A stretch of DNA of 64,000 nt from Dicyema japonicum (lineage: Eukaryota; Dicyemida; Rhombozoa; Dicyemidae), in NCBI GenBank assembly GCA_011109175.1, contig RDEW01000006.1, forward strand, positions 483,668-547,667. The letters are read 5' to 3'. Shown here piece after piece: positions 13,401 to 25,369 of this stretch. How positions within the stretch are numbered: the stretch's first letter is position 1; each line of letters opens with the position of its first letter. The position numbers were made by a program, and so were the translations under genes. The notes below the pieces were generated by a model, which was given only the letters and a program-made list of their open reading frames with translations, searched no databases and was not told the DNA's origin.

Positions 13401-16400
13401 AGTAATAAAGACAGCGAAAGAGGGTTTTAGAGCAATCTCGACTCCCTCAAATAAGAACAGTTCGACCTAAAAGTGGTATTTACTAGTACTCCGAGTATTA
13501 GGGCCCGTTGAATGGTAGTTATCTGCTGAGCAATGACAGATAACACTTCAATATCGATTCTATTGAACTCGTCGAAACATGCCCAGGCACCCGAACTAAA
13601 TGATTACTTCATTATAGTTGCCTTGAAAGTCCCTTGAAGAATTTTCCCATTGCCATGAAATCGAGTTGGTCTGAGCAGTTAAATACGACACATTGGATTG
13701 CCATTGCTTTCGCCAAATCCTAAAGAATCATTCAAAGTAAAACCTTAGTTGTCTCCGTTTTTCCAGTTCCTGCAGGACCAGCTGGAGCTCCACCGAATTT
13801 TAGGTTCAAAGCTCCTGTAAGGGTCAAATAGCACCGATCTGTCAGCGGAGTGATTACAAGTCGTGAAGAATTCCCAAGATACTCCCAACAGTACGGAAAC
13901 TTAGCATTTACCGCTCTAATAAGCAGATCATCCTCCTCCCAGTAGTACCTAAAATAATGGGAGATGAAAACCGAAGTTGGCTTATCCATTCGAATCCATT
14001 AGAGTTTTCTACGCCTTCGTCAATCATATTGGAAATGACATCACGTGCGTGAACTTCTATTACGATCAAAGCTGACATTGTCTGCCGTTCATTCGTGGTT
14101 AAATCCCGCTTCACTAAATCCCTCAAATCATCGAGCTGGCATAAATACAACAAAATGCCTGAGATAGAAATTTGGTTAGGAGTTCTCTTAATTTCCCCCT
14201 TTCTAGTGCTTCCGTGACCTCACTGGTCCAGATTGTTTGACATCCGGCAATAACAATCTGTCCTGGCCACTTGAGGACCCACGCTGGTCTCTCCATCTGT
14301 CAATAATTCAATTAATGGACCTTCGGGTATTTGCTTAAAGCTAAAGCGAATATTTCCCGCAAATTCAGCCTCATTTTGTCCTCAACTTCAGAAAGCCAGT
14401 ACTCGACATTTCCCTCGGGGATCATGTCCTTAGACCAATCGACAACTTCACCATCGAGAGAGTGCATTGCCTTGATTCTTCCGTCATCAAATGTAAGCTA
14501 AAGTAACATTCAAGTAAACTTTTGAGATATTTTCGAAGCATTTTTTGAGATGTGGTTGAACCGCAGTAGGGTCCTTCGTCTGGCTCAAAATCTCCAATAG
14601 TTCGTCGTCCGATAGAAAATAAAATCTTGGAAACAATCTCCTCTTTCCTTCCAAATACTCACTCAATCCCTTCTGCACGTGTTCAAGTAGTTTGTTGCAT
14701 TCTTTTATGTTTTCCAAAAGTCTATGATCCGGGCAAAATTCCATAAGCTTGGCATTATGATTATGATACATTCTTGGATTCCTTCGCATGCTTCATTATC
14801 TTGAGCCACATCCTCTCCATCGTTTGAAAACGCTTCCCCTCGACGGGGAGTTGCTCATTGATGTCATCAGAGCTGAAAATAGGTTGAAGATACAGCCATT
14901 GCCTTTGACAGTTAATGCACTCCTCAAGTACATCCTTGACCGTGTTTTATTACCCCAACCTGCGTCAGTTTGAGAGTCAACTCCCATTTTTCTATTCTAC
15001 TCTCAAATGGCTTTTTATAAGGGGAGAAGGTCATGCTCTGCGTCATTACAATGTGATCATCCAGCATTTGCCCCACTTCCTCTCCAATTTTAATAATAAA
15101 GTTCCCCGTGTTTTTATAGGGCAATATTTCGTACTCCACGGAGTTCCAATCATTCTCCATTTTATCGAGAGCCTTTGTAACTCATAAAGTTACGTTTTCT
15201 ATCGCATGCTCTTTGCCCGCCACTTCGGCGATCTTTGATATTTTTTCAATGTGGTCCTGGAGTTTCATTTCGATGCATTTTTTGAATGTCAACTCCTTAT
15301 TTAGTCTCAAAGGAAATCCTAATTCCTCGGATAGTTTTTCCCAGTGTCTGTCGCTCATTCCAGGATTCCTCAAGGCCTGAATTAAAGGAATATTCGGTTT
15401 AAAGTCTTCGACGGCATTTTTAATGTCAGTCGCCATATTTGCGGCATCTTAACTAATTATACGAAATACGGTGGAATTCTTGAAGAGCCTTTACTGACTT
15501 GTGCATCGTTTTGTAAGTATCTATTGCTATTTTTTCGGCATATTCCGAGTCGACCAAAGACAGGGGATCATTCATACAACTATCATTCCATCTAACCCAG
15601 TCTGAGGCAGAGATCCACAGAACTCTGAAGGGCTCAAAACTTTTAATAATTTGATGCAGTTTATCAAACTAATGGATGACCAAGAATTATACGTTAGTCC
15701 GTGGCATGTCAAATAGATTTTCCCTGTTTTGATACTTAATGGATAGTTCCTTGGCATCAGTCAGTTGCCTGAAAACTCGTCTCACTTCGTTGGCCACTTC
15801 ATGGCTTTTGCTCAAATCAGAGTACCCCATAATTGCAGCCACGGACATCTGCAATCGCTATTCACGTTATACCTGCAACGAATCGATCTTCTCCAAGAAT
15901 GATGTAACGTCGGAGATTTGTAGTTTCCGGAACCGTTCTTTATTATCCGTGATCTGTAGTTCCACCTGTTCAATCTGTTTTTCGATCGTAGAAGGCCACA
16001 TCAAACCGCTCCATCTTGCATTTGCATTAAGACTAACCTCATGCTGAAGTCATCATCACTCAGATTGTGATAAAAATCGTCAAGGTATTGGTAATCAGTG
16101 AACGCTTTGTCTACGCTGGATTGCATGTTTGACATAAAATTTGGGATCGTCTTCATCCACTCTTCTTTATCAGCCAACTCTTCGATGGTATTCGGGGTTT
16201 CATACAGTCGTCTCGATATCTCCCGAAACTCCAAGGTCGCCTTAAAACTAAAGTAATAAGGGAAACGGTCTCCATGTTGTTTTTGAGCATCTTGCTCATG
16301 TAATTGAGGTGAGCATTGATTATATTCCTCTGTTTCCTCAGCAAACTCATCTTGATGTTCTCCGTATTTATGTAGTAGCACGCAATGACCACGGAATTCG

Positions 16401-18793
16401 GTATTTCCCATTCTATCTGATTTCTGTATTCGATTAAAGTCTCAATATTATTCCTGATTTCGACGGCTGTTTTCTGTTCCCCACTATATTTCCTAGGGCT
16501 TAAACCATGACAAACTCCATCATCGAGGGAATGTCAACATTCGCCAGTTCAATGTACTTATTATAGCATTTGGCGTAGGAATTGAGGGGGATTAAGGATT
16601 TGTTTATTAGATAAGTCAATCTATTCCTCAATTCAACTACTTTTGGTTCGTTTATCCCGACACTCTCCAATAATGGAGTGCCTGCCCAAAACATATTCTC
16701 CAGAATGTACTGTCATTGATATATATCATGGTACCTTTTCGAGTTGGGGGATATTTTGGTTCAGTTCTATAGCTCTGTCGAAGAGGTCTATCAAGGTTTC
16801 CAGGACTTCATCAGGTTTTATTCCATAGTGGACTTTATCTTCACTAATTTGCAATTCAAAGTAAAATAGGGGGTTCTTCTTTGGCCTTGAAATGCTTTTA
16901 AATTAATTCACTTGAAAGGACTCGTCAATAGAGATTCTTTCCATACGAAATGGTCGTCAATGTCCTCCACCGAGTAGTTCGCATCGGCAATCATGTTAAC
17001 GAACGCCGTAAGTGAATTTATAATCAAGAATCTCATTGAATCCTATTTTATGTAAAGACAGAACCTGCATTATAAATCTGATCATTTCCATGAATTTTTG
17101 TAGTTTCGACATTCTGTAAATTTCCCAGTTTTTCTGGTGAATGTTGAACCACCCCATTCGGATATTCAACATGCTGTTCTTCACGGCTACTTTGAGGGCA
17201 GTCATCCAACTGTCTTTGAGGTACATAACAACCTAATTTGCTTAAACTTTGCAACCTGCTGAGTCACGTGGCTTTGAATCTGCTCAAATTCTTTTAAACG
17301 ATTCCACTTTGGAGAATATACTTGAAACAGGCACATGTTGACCACTTTGTTGCACTCCATCCTTAATTTGCTGATTGCGGAGATTCCCTCACCGGTAGTA
17401 AGCAGGGAATTGAAGACAAACACGTCTTTCTGTGCCGAGTAATCGTATTGGCCGAAATCTGACTCGAAGCCTTTATTGGGGACAGTAATCGTTTTTGTTT
17501 CTGGAAGAGTGACGAATGAAAATTTTGTGGGATTCTGGGCTACCAGTTTGTCGAACACAATTCTATTCATAGCCTTCTTATAGTCGATATTCACGTGACC
17601 TTTGAGTTCTTCCAGCCATTCCGAGGACTTGTGTCTAAAATTTCGTTTAGACATACATGTTGTGCTTGAGATCTCTTTGAAAGTCGATGTATTTGCAAAC
17701 ATTTTCAAACCAACGAGGATTTAAGTCATCATCGTCCTCGAAGGGGACACATTCCACGTATATTTCGTATCTGATCAAAGCTTCCGTTTTTCTTCTACTC
17801 AAATAAGCACTTTGTATTCGATTTGCAAAATTTTCAGGATCCTCAGCCTTAAAACAAATGTAGATCCTTGGCAGCCAGTGCATGTAAGGGAGTTGTATTC
17901 GATTTCCTTTCAATGAAGGAAAATAGTAACCCCCGTCGTCAAATCCCCCGTCCAATATTTTATTATTATTCAAATCAACCACTCTGTTCTCTGAATTGGT
18001 CTCAACAACCAAATACAAATGATTCTCTTGGTCATAGTCAATCACCCCCACTTCCTTCCACGTGGGGACATTTGAATCTTATATAACATCCACTAAAACC
18101 ACTTAATAAAGCCTTGGCTGGGACCGGATGACGAATATTGCTAACCAGGCCCATGTTTATCCAGTCTTGAGGAGTTCGACAGTCAAAGGCCTCGTCGTCA
18201 AATAGCTGCAGTGGCAAATATGATGGGTTCTTTGAAGGATCCCCGAACTGGCTATATTGAGTTGACGAAAAATCGATCTCGTTGTTGGATTTGTGCAGCA
18301 AATGTTCCGTTTTTATATTCCGCACTAAAATTAAATCCTCAATGTTCTGCGATAAAAATTTACGCCGTTTTCTAAGCTCTTGAATTTACCAAGTCAACCT
18401 TTCAACTTCTAATTTTCTTGGGAGAACTCCTGGGGGAGTAACAAAGGGAATTTGGACTTTGGGTAGATAAGATTGATCGGGGAAATCCTTAAATTACTCA
18501 CTCGTCTACCGTTTCCTTATCTAGAACTGTCGTGTTTTGCTTGAATTCCGACAAATCCGTGAAATTAGTTGGAACTTTAAAGTTTTTGGCTAAAATCAAT
18601 CAAGAAGGAACCATCGGGGACATATTCTTTAAAACCCGACCTCCAACAGAGATTCTCGCTCATTTTGGGTCGAGATTCGGCCACCTGTCCAGTTTTAATG
18701 ATTTAATACTAATTTTCTGCTGTTCTTGGTGGAAACAATGTCGGAGTAGTACCCCCTGTTTGATTTCGATAACTTTTTATTAGAATCCTCCAT
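4480..18793 (-). CDS. DNAH1: Axonemal inner-arm dynein heavy chain, DNAH1 type
   Basis: Motor subunit of an inner dynein arm; hydrolyses ATP to slide ciliary microtubules. The whole family layout reads in order from high to low coordinates. N-terminus: [10 protein letters not shown] (about 18.75 kb). Tail: LPRKLEVER and [12 protein letters not shown]. Linker: [23 protein letters not shown]1 P-loop [12 protein letters not shown] near 13.77 kb, AAA2 GQTCSGKT near 12.7 kb, AAA3 GPTGTSKT near 11.39 kb, AAA4 GVGGSGRQS near 10.22 kb. Stalk and microtubule-binding region: 8.4-9.0 kb. C-terminus: [14 protein letters not shown]. These blocks match DNAH1 better than other axonemal classes as I remember them. 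The gene is split by many 20-27 nt introns; those checked at both ends and in the tail (for example 4602-4627 and 18685-18709) restore the frame. Start ATG 18793 fits the conserved N-terminus. No clear disabling lesion was seen, but not every junction was checked. Confidence 0.95.
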
Positions 18794-18887
18794 TGTTAAG
18801 CAAACTAAAATAAATTCTAATTTCGGATGAACGGTAAATGGAAACTAAACTCTAACCATGGAAACAATAATAATATTTTATTCAAAT

Positions 18888-19509
18888 TTAGTTAGTCTCT
18901 TTCATTAAATTGGAGTCATCACCGTGGGAGGAATCCTCTGACTTTTTCTCCTTTTTTTGCTTCATCCGTCTATTTTGGAACCAAATCTTTATCTGTCTCT
19001 CAGAAAGACACAATTTGTACGAAAGCTCCAATCGTTTACTTCTTGAAATATAACTCGTGGCCTGGAACTCTGATTCTAGCTCATTTGTTTGGTATCGTGT
19101 GTAGGTTTGTCTCCCTCTCTTGTGCTTCCCATTTTCGTGTCCTTGAATAAATAAGAGAGAATACGATTGTATAGTTGGTTGGAATACTCCATCTCGTTGT
19201 ATGGGTGATCTCTGGGCTTCATGGGTTGACCAAAGTTTTGATTTTGAGGTTGTATGTTCCACTGGTGGGGGTTGGCAAAATGGGGGTCATAAGGGTCGTA
19301 GATTGTATTTTGGGGTATTCCATAAGGAGGTTGATAGTCAAAGGGAGTGCCAGGAATTAGAGGTTGTGTAACATAATAAGGTTGGTGGGGGAATTGAATT
19401 CGAAACTATCAGTGATGGGGTGGTCGTATTTGTAATATTGGTAGTTGCTTTTATGTTCGTTTAGTTTGTTCTGTCCTATAAATCTGGGAGGTCCAAATCG
19501 GTAGTCCAT
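18888..19509 (-). CDS. Antennapedia-class Hox-type homeobox gene
   Basis: Sequence-specific transcription factor. A 60-residue homeodomain starts at about [12 protein letters not shown] and ends [16 protein letters not shown], with I47, W48, Q50, N51 and M54 as in central Hox proteins. Position 56 is Q instead of the usual W, and helices 1-2 ([20 protein letters not shown]) are unusually diverged. A 23-nt intron at 19142-19164 sits just before the homeodomain, a classic Hox position. I see no YPWM hexapeptide. From ATG 19509 ([15 protein letters not shown]) the frame needs one extra base in a C5 run (plus strand 19387-19391) to reach [19 protein letters not shown]; with it the product is 199 aa. 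This could be a sequencing error or a real frameshift. In dicyemids a Lox5-like Hox gene (DoxC) is known; identity with it is untested. Confidence 0.85.
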
Positions 19510-20690
19510 TTTATTATTTGACGATTTAAATGTTTAAAACATGGCATAAAAGCGAACCATCTTGTTCACACGAAAGTGACAGCGATTGTACTGCGGTGTC
19601 ATTCAAATTCAGAATATTAAAATGTCAAATCAAGACACTTTATGGCCAATCATCTTCCTCACTGAGTATCCTTTCGACAGATTAGATAAAACAGTCATGA
19701 TATTTCACTATTATGGCCACGTGGATCCTTCTTATCTAACAAATTCTAGTTAAGGACCGTCACTATCAGCAATAAAGTTAACAAATCCGTGATTATCACA
19801 AATTTCAAGTTTATTTAAATTTTTTGTAAATCTCATTAGGTGATGATGTTTGACAATATTAATGTGGTATTAAACCCTTAAATTCTCAGTGTTCAACTTA
19901 GTTTAATGACTTAATTCTACAATTAATTCCATTGTGTATTATGAATTTCCCTGTAATAGTTGTGGAACTTCTTTCATCCCTTTATTGCCAGTTGTCAACC
20001 CTTCCATGTTAATCTTTAATCAATTCCCCTCTGCTTCCGATTCTTCCATCCAAATTAATGTGAAGATGTGTTCAATAAGGGAATTAATGGTCATTAGCAT
20101 CTATAAAGTCAAAACCACTGACCGCTAATATTTACTTTTTAATTATGATTGACCCATAAATGGGCAAACAGGTTTGGTTCTAAAACAAAAAATTAGATTG
20201 GTGTGTGAGGAACTCCTAAATTGCTTCAAAAACTCATTTTACATAAATTTTGTAAAATTACAGGAACGATTTTATATTACCGGATATCATGATGCCAAGT
20301 ACTAAAACAACTCCCTATCCAGTTTTAACAATAATAATGCTTCCCCTTACAAAGAGCCATAATAGCTATAGCTCCTCCCAGACATGACACACACTTTAAG
20401 AACACTTATAATAACCAATCCTAGAGGAAGAACCAAGGAATGCTCTTCACTTCTTTTTTTCTTTATGTTGGATGTGAGTCCTTTTGTAGACGATCCAGGT
20501 CTGAAGTGAGATGACGTCACTCGTCAAGCCAAAGCAGTTTTAACAAAAACCAAAGAGTAATTAATGTTCCCTTAACTTAAATCTTCGCTTAGGCAAAACT
20601 CCACTTTATTTAAGAAGCTAGAACAGTCATGCAAATTAATCCAAAACATTGAGAATGTTCTGTACTTAACGTTCTTTTTCTATTTGACTG
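19510..20690. other. Upstream region of the Hox-type gene, no coding signal
   Basis: About 1.2 kb of AT-rich DNA, one of the longer gene-free stretches here. Short frames such as 19934-20128 (+) show nothing recognisable. By position it may hold cis-regulatory DNA of the homeobox gene, but no element is identifiable by eye apart from a CACGTG near 19718. Confidence 0.4.
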
Positions 20691-20699
20691 TTGTGAGTG

Positions 20700-20865
20700 C
20701 TGGTTCAGTGAAATAAGTTCCGGACCAAAATCATGAGGTCCCAGGTTTGAAACTCGCCGCTGTCTATTCGGCTGAAGTTTCCACGTATATACGATGCTTC
20801 TGGGTTGACGGGTGACGCCGTCATCAGTGTTTCATCACTGCGGAACCATTGTCTTCTAGTACTCA
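20700..20865 (+). repeat. tRNA-derived SINE, family A, copy 1
   Basis: Shares about 150 bp with 34938-35095. It begins with a tRNA-like head (A-box-like TGGTTCAGTG; B-box-like AGGTTTGAAACTCG) followed by CTATTCGGCTGAAG(T)TTCCACG and a body containing GGGTGACGCC. No acceptor stem can be folded, so it is a SINE rather than a tRNA gene. Confidence 0.7.
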
Positions 20866-21520
20866 CACAAGAAAATAAAGGAGTAAAATAGCAATTAAAA
20901 CCGGAAAAATTAATAAAACTATAGACACCTGTGATCCCTCATTAAGCCCAAATATGGTTAAGGCTAAAATTAACAAACTCGACCAAACATCACCACATCT
21001 CTCCACCAATTATTCATTTTATATTCGAAGGACGTTCTATTTTATGATATAATCCTTCAACCAGATGATCCTCTAAGCTCTCAAATCGGATGGGAGACAA
21101 TCTTGGATACTCTAAATCCGACAATAGGGTTTCCAATGTCTCCAAAGTCCACCACTTAGTACGAGGAAGACGAGGTCACCACTCTGTCATAAAAAATGTA
21201 GATATTTTGTGCAATTGAGGTACGTGCCCACTTCAAATTTCTCACCAACTTTGATAAAACTATAAATTTGACATTTTTAGTGTTGTTGAATTATAGACAG
21301 GAAGACTACTTTAAAATCCAATTGCACCACCTTTTTAGCTAAATTAGCGTTGAATTGAACTATTTTGATAACTCTGGATATATTTGAAAGAGATTTTGGA
21401 TCAGTTCTATCAGTCAGAGTGGGACGTCCCCTTTCAAGTATCCGCCATGTGTGAACCGGAGTGCGGAAAGAGGTACCCTGTGGATGCTGGATAAACATTG
21501 AGCGTCTCTGAGTTATGTGG

Positions 21521-21655
21521 ATTCAATGACGCCCCCCGGAATCAAAGAAGGCTGATAGCAGAGAAGAAATCCTTCGACCAAGTAGGTAGCTTTGGGAATC
21601 GAAATCAGAGCTAAATGTGAGTGACAGTAATAACCACTATGCTGCTTGGTCTCGA
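21521..21655 (-). repeat. tRNA-derived SINE, family B, head only
   Basis: On the minus strand it reads GCAGCATAGTGGTTATTAC (A box) then TTTCGATTCCCAAAGC (B box) and CTACTTGGTCGAAGGATTTC, matching the copies at 32145-32400 and 38290-38545. It lies just upstream of the TBC gene. Confidence 0.75.
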
Positions 21656-21749
21656 CTTGAGTTGATTAATAGAATCATTATTTTATATTAAAAAATAAAT
21701 TAAAAAAATAATAAATTTAAATATAATTAAATTCACAATTTATGATAAA

Positions 21750-22807
21750 ATGTTTGAAGACGACAGTAAAATAATAATATCAAAATATACAAATTCACCA
21801 GCTAACGTCGCAGTTGATGACGATTACGACTGTTATGGATTCAAAAAGTAAGATCGTTGGTAACATCATAGTACTGAGAAGCAAATTATCAGTCAACTAA
21901 AAAACGTAAAAAGTTTAAACGACATCACAGAGATCCATAAAATTAAATGTTCAATTTCTAGGGGAATGTTTGAGGATGATCGAAGCAAAGTGTGGAAAAT
22001 GATTTTGAATATTCATGCGATAATGGAGCAGAATTATGGGAAATACGAGGTAATTAATTATTACACATTACGTAGAAAGTTAAACAGTTCGCTTTCGAAA
22101 ACTCCACCTATGCCTTGCAAATTGATAATGACGTGATGAGGACGTTTCCCGAACACAGGGATTTTGGTACTCGTTTTAGTTCAAAGTTGGTATTATGGTT
22201 GATTCAGGCAAATTATGCTTTTCAACATTCTAATGGCTTATTCTGTGTACAATCCAGAGATCGGGTACTGTCAGGGAATGAGCGAAATTGCGGCAGTGTT
22301 TCTAATGTTCTTGGACGAAGAAGAGTCATTTTGGGCGTTCGAACAGATCTTTGGAAGGGATGATTTATTCCTCCACGGTTTTCCGTAATGATCACTTACT
22401 AGGATTGTTTACTCGAGAATTCCCAAAACTCTTAATTTTGCAGTACAAACACAACGTCCTTCTAAGGAAATACTGCAAGTCCGTATACGACCATTTTGTG
22501 ATGCTTGGTGTTAACGGTAGGAAAGCATAAATTACGGGACCCCGATTTACTCCTCAAAGTGGTTCCTCAGATTCTTTGTCTACAGAGTATTTGATTGAGG
22601 AATCGTTGTAGCTTAACTTCTCGATTGTTCTGAAAGTATTTGACATGTTTTTGGTGGACGGAGACCTTGCACTGACTACCATGGCCTTTACTATTGTGAG
22701 GCAGCATAGAGGTTGTGAAAATTCATCTCAATGCAGAACAACTCGTGACCCTGGACTTTGAACAAGTTAACGACCTCCTAGTGGGAGTGTCACCATTACA
22801 AGTGTAA
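21750..22807 (+). CDS. TBC-domain Rab GTPase-activating protein (USP6NL/RN-tre-like)
   Basis: Predicted RabGAP that speeds GTP hydrolysis on a Rab in membrane traffic. The TBC core is clear: SRGMFEDDRSKVWKMIL, DNDVMRTFPEHRDFGTRF, the arginine-finger region MRTFPEHRDF, then YSVYNPEIGYCQGMSEIAA with the glutamine finger YCQGM, ESFWAFEQIF, SSKWFLRFFVYR and FDMFLVDGDLALT. Seven GT-AG introns of 22-26 nt (first at 21848-21871) are needed; removing them gives 888 nt, 295 aa, with no stop. Block order resembles USP6NL more than other TBC proteins; Rab specificity is unknown. The reading frame at 22887-23117 might be an extra 3' exon, reached by a further intron from about 22802. Confidence 0.88.
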
Positions 22808-22886
22808 CCAAATTGTTTGAAAAATACAGGGTAACTATTTTTATTACAAATAGAAATACAAAAAAATCATAAAAAATACTAAATTT

Positions 22887-23117
22887 GTGATTCCCGACGA
22901 TATAGCTTACATTCCGATGAAACCAGTTACTATTCTCGCCCCGCCTGCTGAATTTGAGGATGTATGGTTGAAGTTTGTACCACGTGGGATAACGTTTGAT
23001 GAAATTATTGAATTTGGAGTTGCAAATAAGATCCGTGTATCCAAAACAGGGGGTGATTCTTCTAGCGATACTATTGAAAGTCTGACTTTGAGTTGTGTAA
23101 GCAAACATTCCTTATAA
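22887..23117 (+). CDS. Unidentified open frame, possible 3' exon of the TBC gene
   Basis: Open for 76 codons after an AT-rich gap, starting at a GTG, so it would have to be entered by splicing. It contains YIPMKPVTILAPPAEFEDVW and then a serine-rich end. No family recognised. Its codons look coding-like and it lies 80 bp after the TBC stop on the same strand. Confidence 0.35.
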   Translation: MIPDDIAYIPMKPVTILAPPAEFEDVWLKFVPRGITFDEIIEFGVANKIRVSKTGGDSSSDTIESLTLSCVSKHSL

Positions 23118-23925
23118 CTTACATTCTGTTTTAATATTCGAATAAGAATTTCATTATTTTTTCTACAAATTATTGGCTGACTTTGTCCCCACTCCCAAAT
23201 CGTCCTCTGAGACCTGTGATTTCTGGAAACCCTAAGAAAAGTCATTCAGTCTCCCGTTGTGTTCATCTACTCTCCCACAGCATCAGCTTCTCTAATAAAT
23301 CTGTGCTGTCCTTTTGCTCATACGTCAGTGTCTAGATCAGGCACCTTCTCAAACTAAGGGTCACTGAAGTTGGAGTCAGAATAGGGCATGATCACTTTAC
23401 TGAACACTCATGAAAGATTCTTGCCTTAATCTTATCCGAGATTCACTGAATCAGAGTGGTCTCAGTACAGGGATGTTTACGGGTGAGATGGTACATTTTC
23501 ATAAGCTGTCAAAAAGATTTTTGGGCGATATGACGATTCTATTAGAGATCTCACGAGGACTTTGACACTGTAGCTCTAGGAAAGGGTAATTGGGGTGCTT
23601 GAATTTATCTGAACCGGAATTAGGTCATTTTGGTACGTGTTTTACTTTGCAAAACTAACCTAAGGGTCCGTTGAATGGAAGTAATAGGAGGTCGTTTCTC
23701 CACAAGAAAGACCTTGGGGGTAATGATCGTCTTTCTGATGTGAATAAACCTTGATGCAAACGTAGACAGTCTTGTAGTGCATTTCAAGTCATATACCTAA
23801 ATAAGTCGTCCTTGAATATACTCGCACGTCAAAGAATCCACCAAACTAATTTTTTACAAAAGTTATCGGGGGTCTAATGAAGTCTGAAAATTAGTGGAGA
23901 CTTGTTTAACTTCTTACAAAGGAAT
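23118..23925. other. Intergenic, no supported gene
   Basis: Stops are frequent in all frames and no conserved motif or repeat pair was found. Confidence 0.4.
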
Positions 23926-23929
23926 TGAA

Positions 23930-24080
23930 ATGGATTTCAAAAACCACTGACAAATTAGGAGGAAATACATGGCCGTCAGGTTATCTCTGCCTCCTTAAGC
24001 AGTCATCTCACCTTTGCTCGGTGTTCGTCCCGAGATCTGACGCACATTCTGTATGCACATTTTACTTTTGGGAATTTTGG
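23930..24080 (+). repeat. Dispersed repeat D, copy 1
   Basis: About 120 bp shared with 41225-41345, including CGTCAGGT, CATCTCA, TTGCTCGGTGTTC and ACGCA(C/T)TT in the same order. Type unknown. Confidence 0.55.
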
Positions 24081-24203
24081 GGGATTCAATAGGGTCCTGT
24101 TCTCCTCACAAATGTCTCGAAAATAGTTGGTCTTATGGGCGAGGTTACAATGTAAAAAACTAAATGTTTTGCTGTAAGTCGACAAGAGAACCCCTTTCCC
24201 CTT

Positions 24204-25064
24204 TTAACTTTCCCGACAGACCATAGCACTGGCTGCGGGGTATGCCTTTACCGCATGGAGATTTGTGTTGTCGGAGTCAATGCTCCACAGAGTCAATTCA
24301 CTATACCAGTCAATGTTGGAGAATAAAAATATATGGATTGACCCTTTATTTATGTAATCTAGTACGACCCGAATATCACTACTCTTTTGACAAGAAAGGT
24401 AATAGTCATCTGTCTCAGAAAATTCATTCGGTCCAAAAATTCTCTTCCCCAATCGACTTTTTGTGCAAGCACTAGAGAAGGTGCTTCCATAAAGTGATTG
24501 GTACAATAGGGACCACATAAGTAAGACAGTGCTGCTAATTGTGGGAACATGAACCAACTAACTCTTTGAGTAAACTTTGTCTTCCTTTATGTAAGTCGAC
24601 TAATAACCAAATTAGGATCAATTGATTCAAAATTTAAATAAATGGAATTCAAAACCCCGGAGTTTGCCATAAAAGCCAATTTAAGAGATTATAGATATAT
24701 TCTCAGAAAAATTAAGTGAAGACAAATCTGTATCCACCAAATGTCTTCATCCCCTATACTTGGTTATAACCCCGACCTCAATACTTTTAGAAAATTGAGT
24801 ATCCTCACGCTTCAACAGGTCTCTGATGTTCACCGGAGGTCCCAGGCAGGAGAAGGCTGCTTGTAGAATCAATGATAATTGGTCGTACGGAGGAAGCCAA
24901 GAGCCCAATTCGTCTCTTAGGAGAAAGTGTCCAGAACTTAATTGTGCTAGGGTCCTCCTCGTTTCTCTGTTTAGGGTAATCTCCGAGTCATCCGCCAGGG
25001 GGAGGACTATCCAGTAGATCGTTTCAAACCAGTCTTCGGATTTCTTTGGTAGAGACGTGGTCAT
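24204..25064 (-). pseudogene. Probable LINE polymerase C-terminal relics
   Basis: Frame 25064-24747 contains NRETRRTLAQLSSGHFLLRD followed by LGPPVNIRDLL, which resembles the LAQLRSG ... CP... LWDRP tail found at the end of many invertebrate non-LTR polymerases. Frame 24557-24204 is open but unrecognised. No catalytic RT motif is visible. Assignment is by weak similarity only. Confidence 0.4.
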
Positions 25065-25369
25065 GTATTGCCTTTGACTTGGTTTTATCGGGAGGTGGCT
25101 GAGGAATCTTTACCAGTTCGCGAAACAAATTCGCTATACTAGAGATTATGATCCAAGAAATAGCAAGGGAGGTCTGGTTCTGTGGTTTTATTTAAAATTG
25201 GATCCCCTGTAGTTCAAAATGATTCAAAATTATGAGGATCGACGAAATTTAATTTATATTTGGAAGAAACTCTAAAAAAACGAAAAGTTAAATTAAAATT
25301 AAATTTTAATATTAAAAATAATTTAAATAAAAAAGGCAACTCAATAAATTCCTGAATATTATTAGAATA

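Noticed and set aside
5075-18051. Dozens of separate open frames on both strands
   Set aside because: Minus-strand ones are exons of a single dynein heavy chain split by micro-introns; plus-strand ones are shadows without family similarity.
20700-20780. Functional tRNA genes at the A/B-box sites (20.7, 21.6, 32.2, 34.9, 38.5, 53.7 kb)
   Set aside because: None forms an acceptor stem or anticodon arm; all belong to repeated families or pairs.
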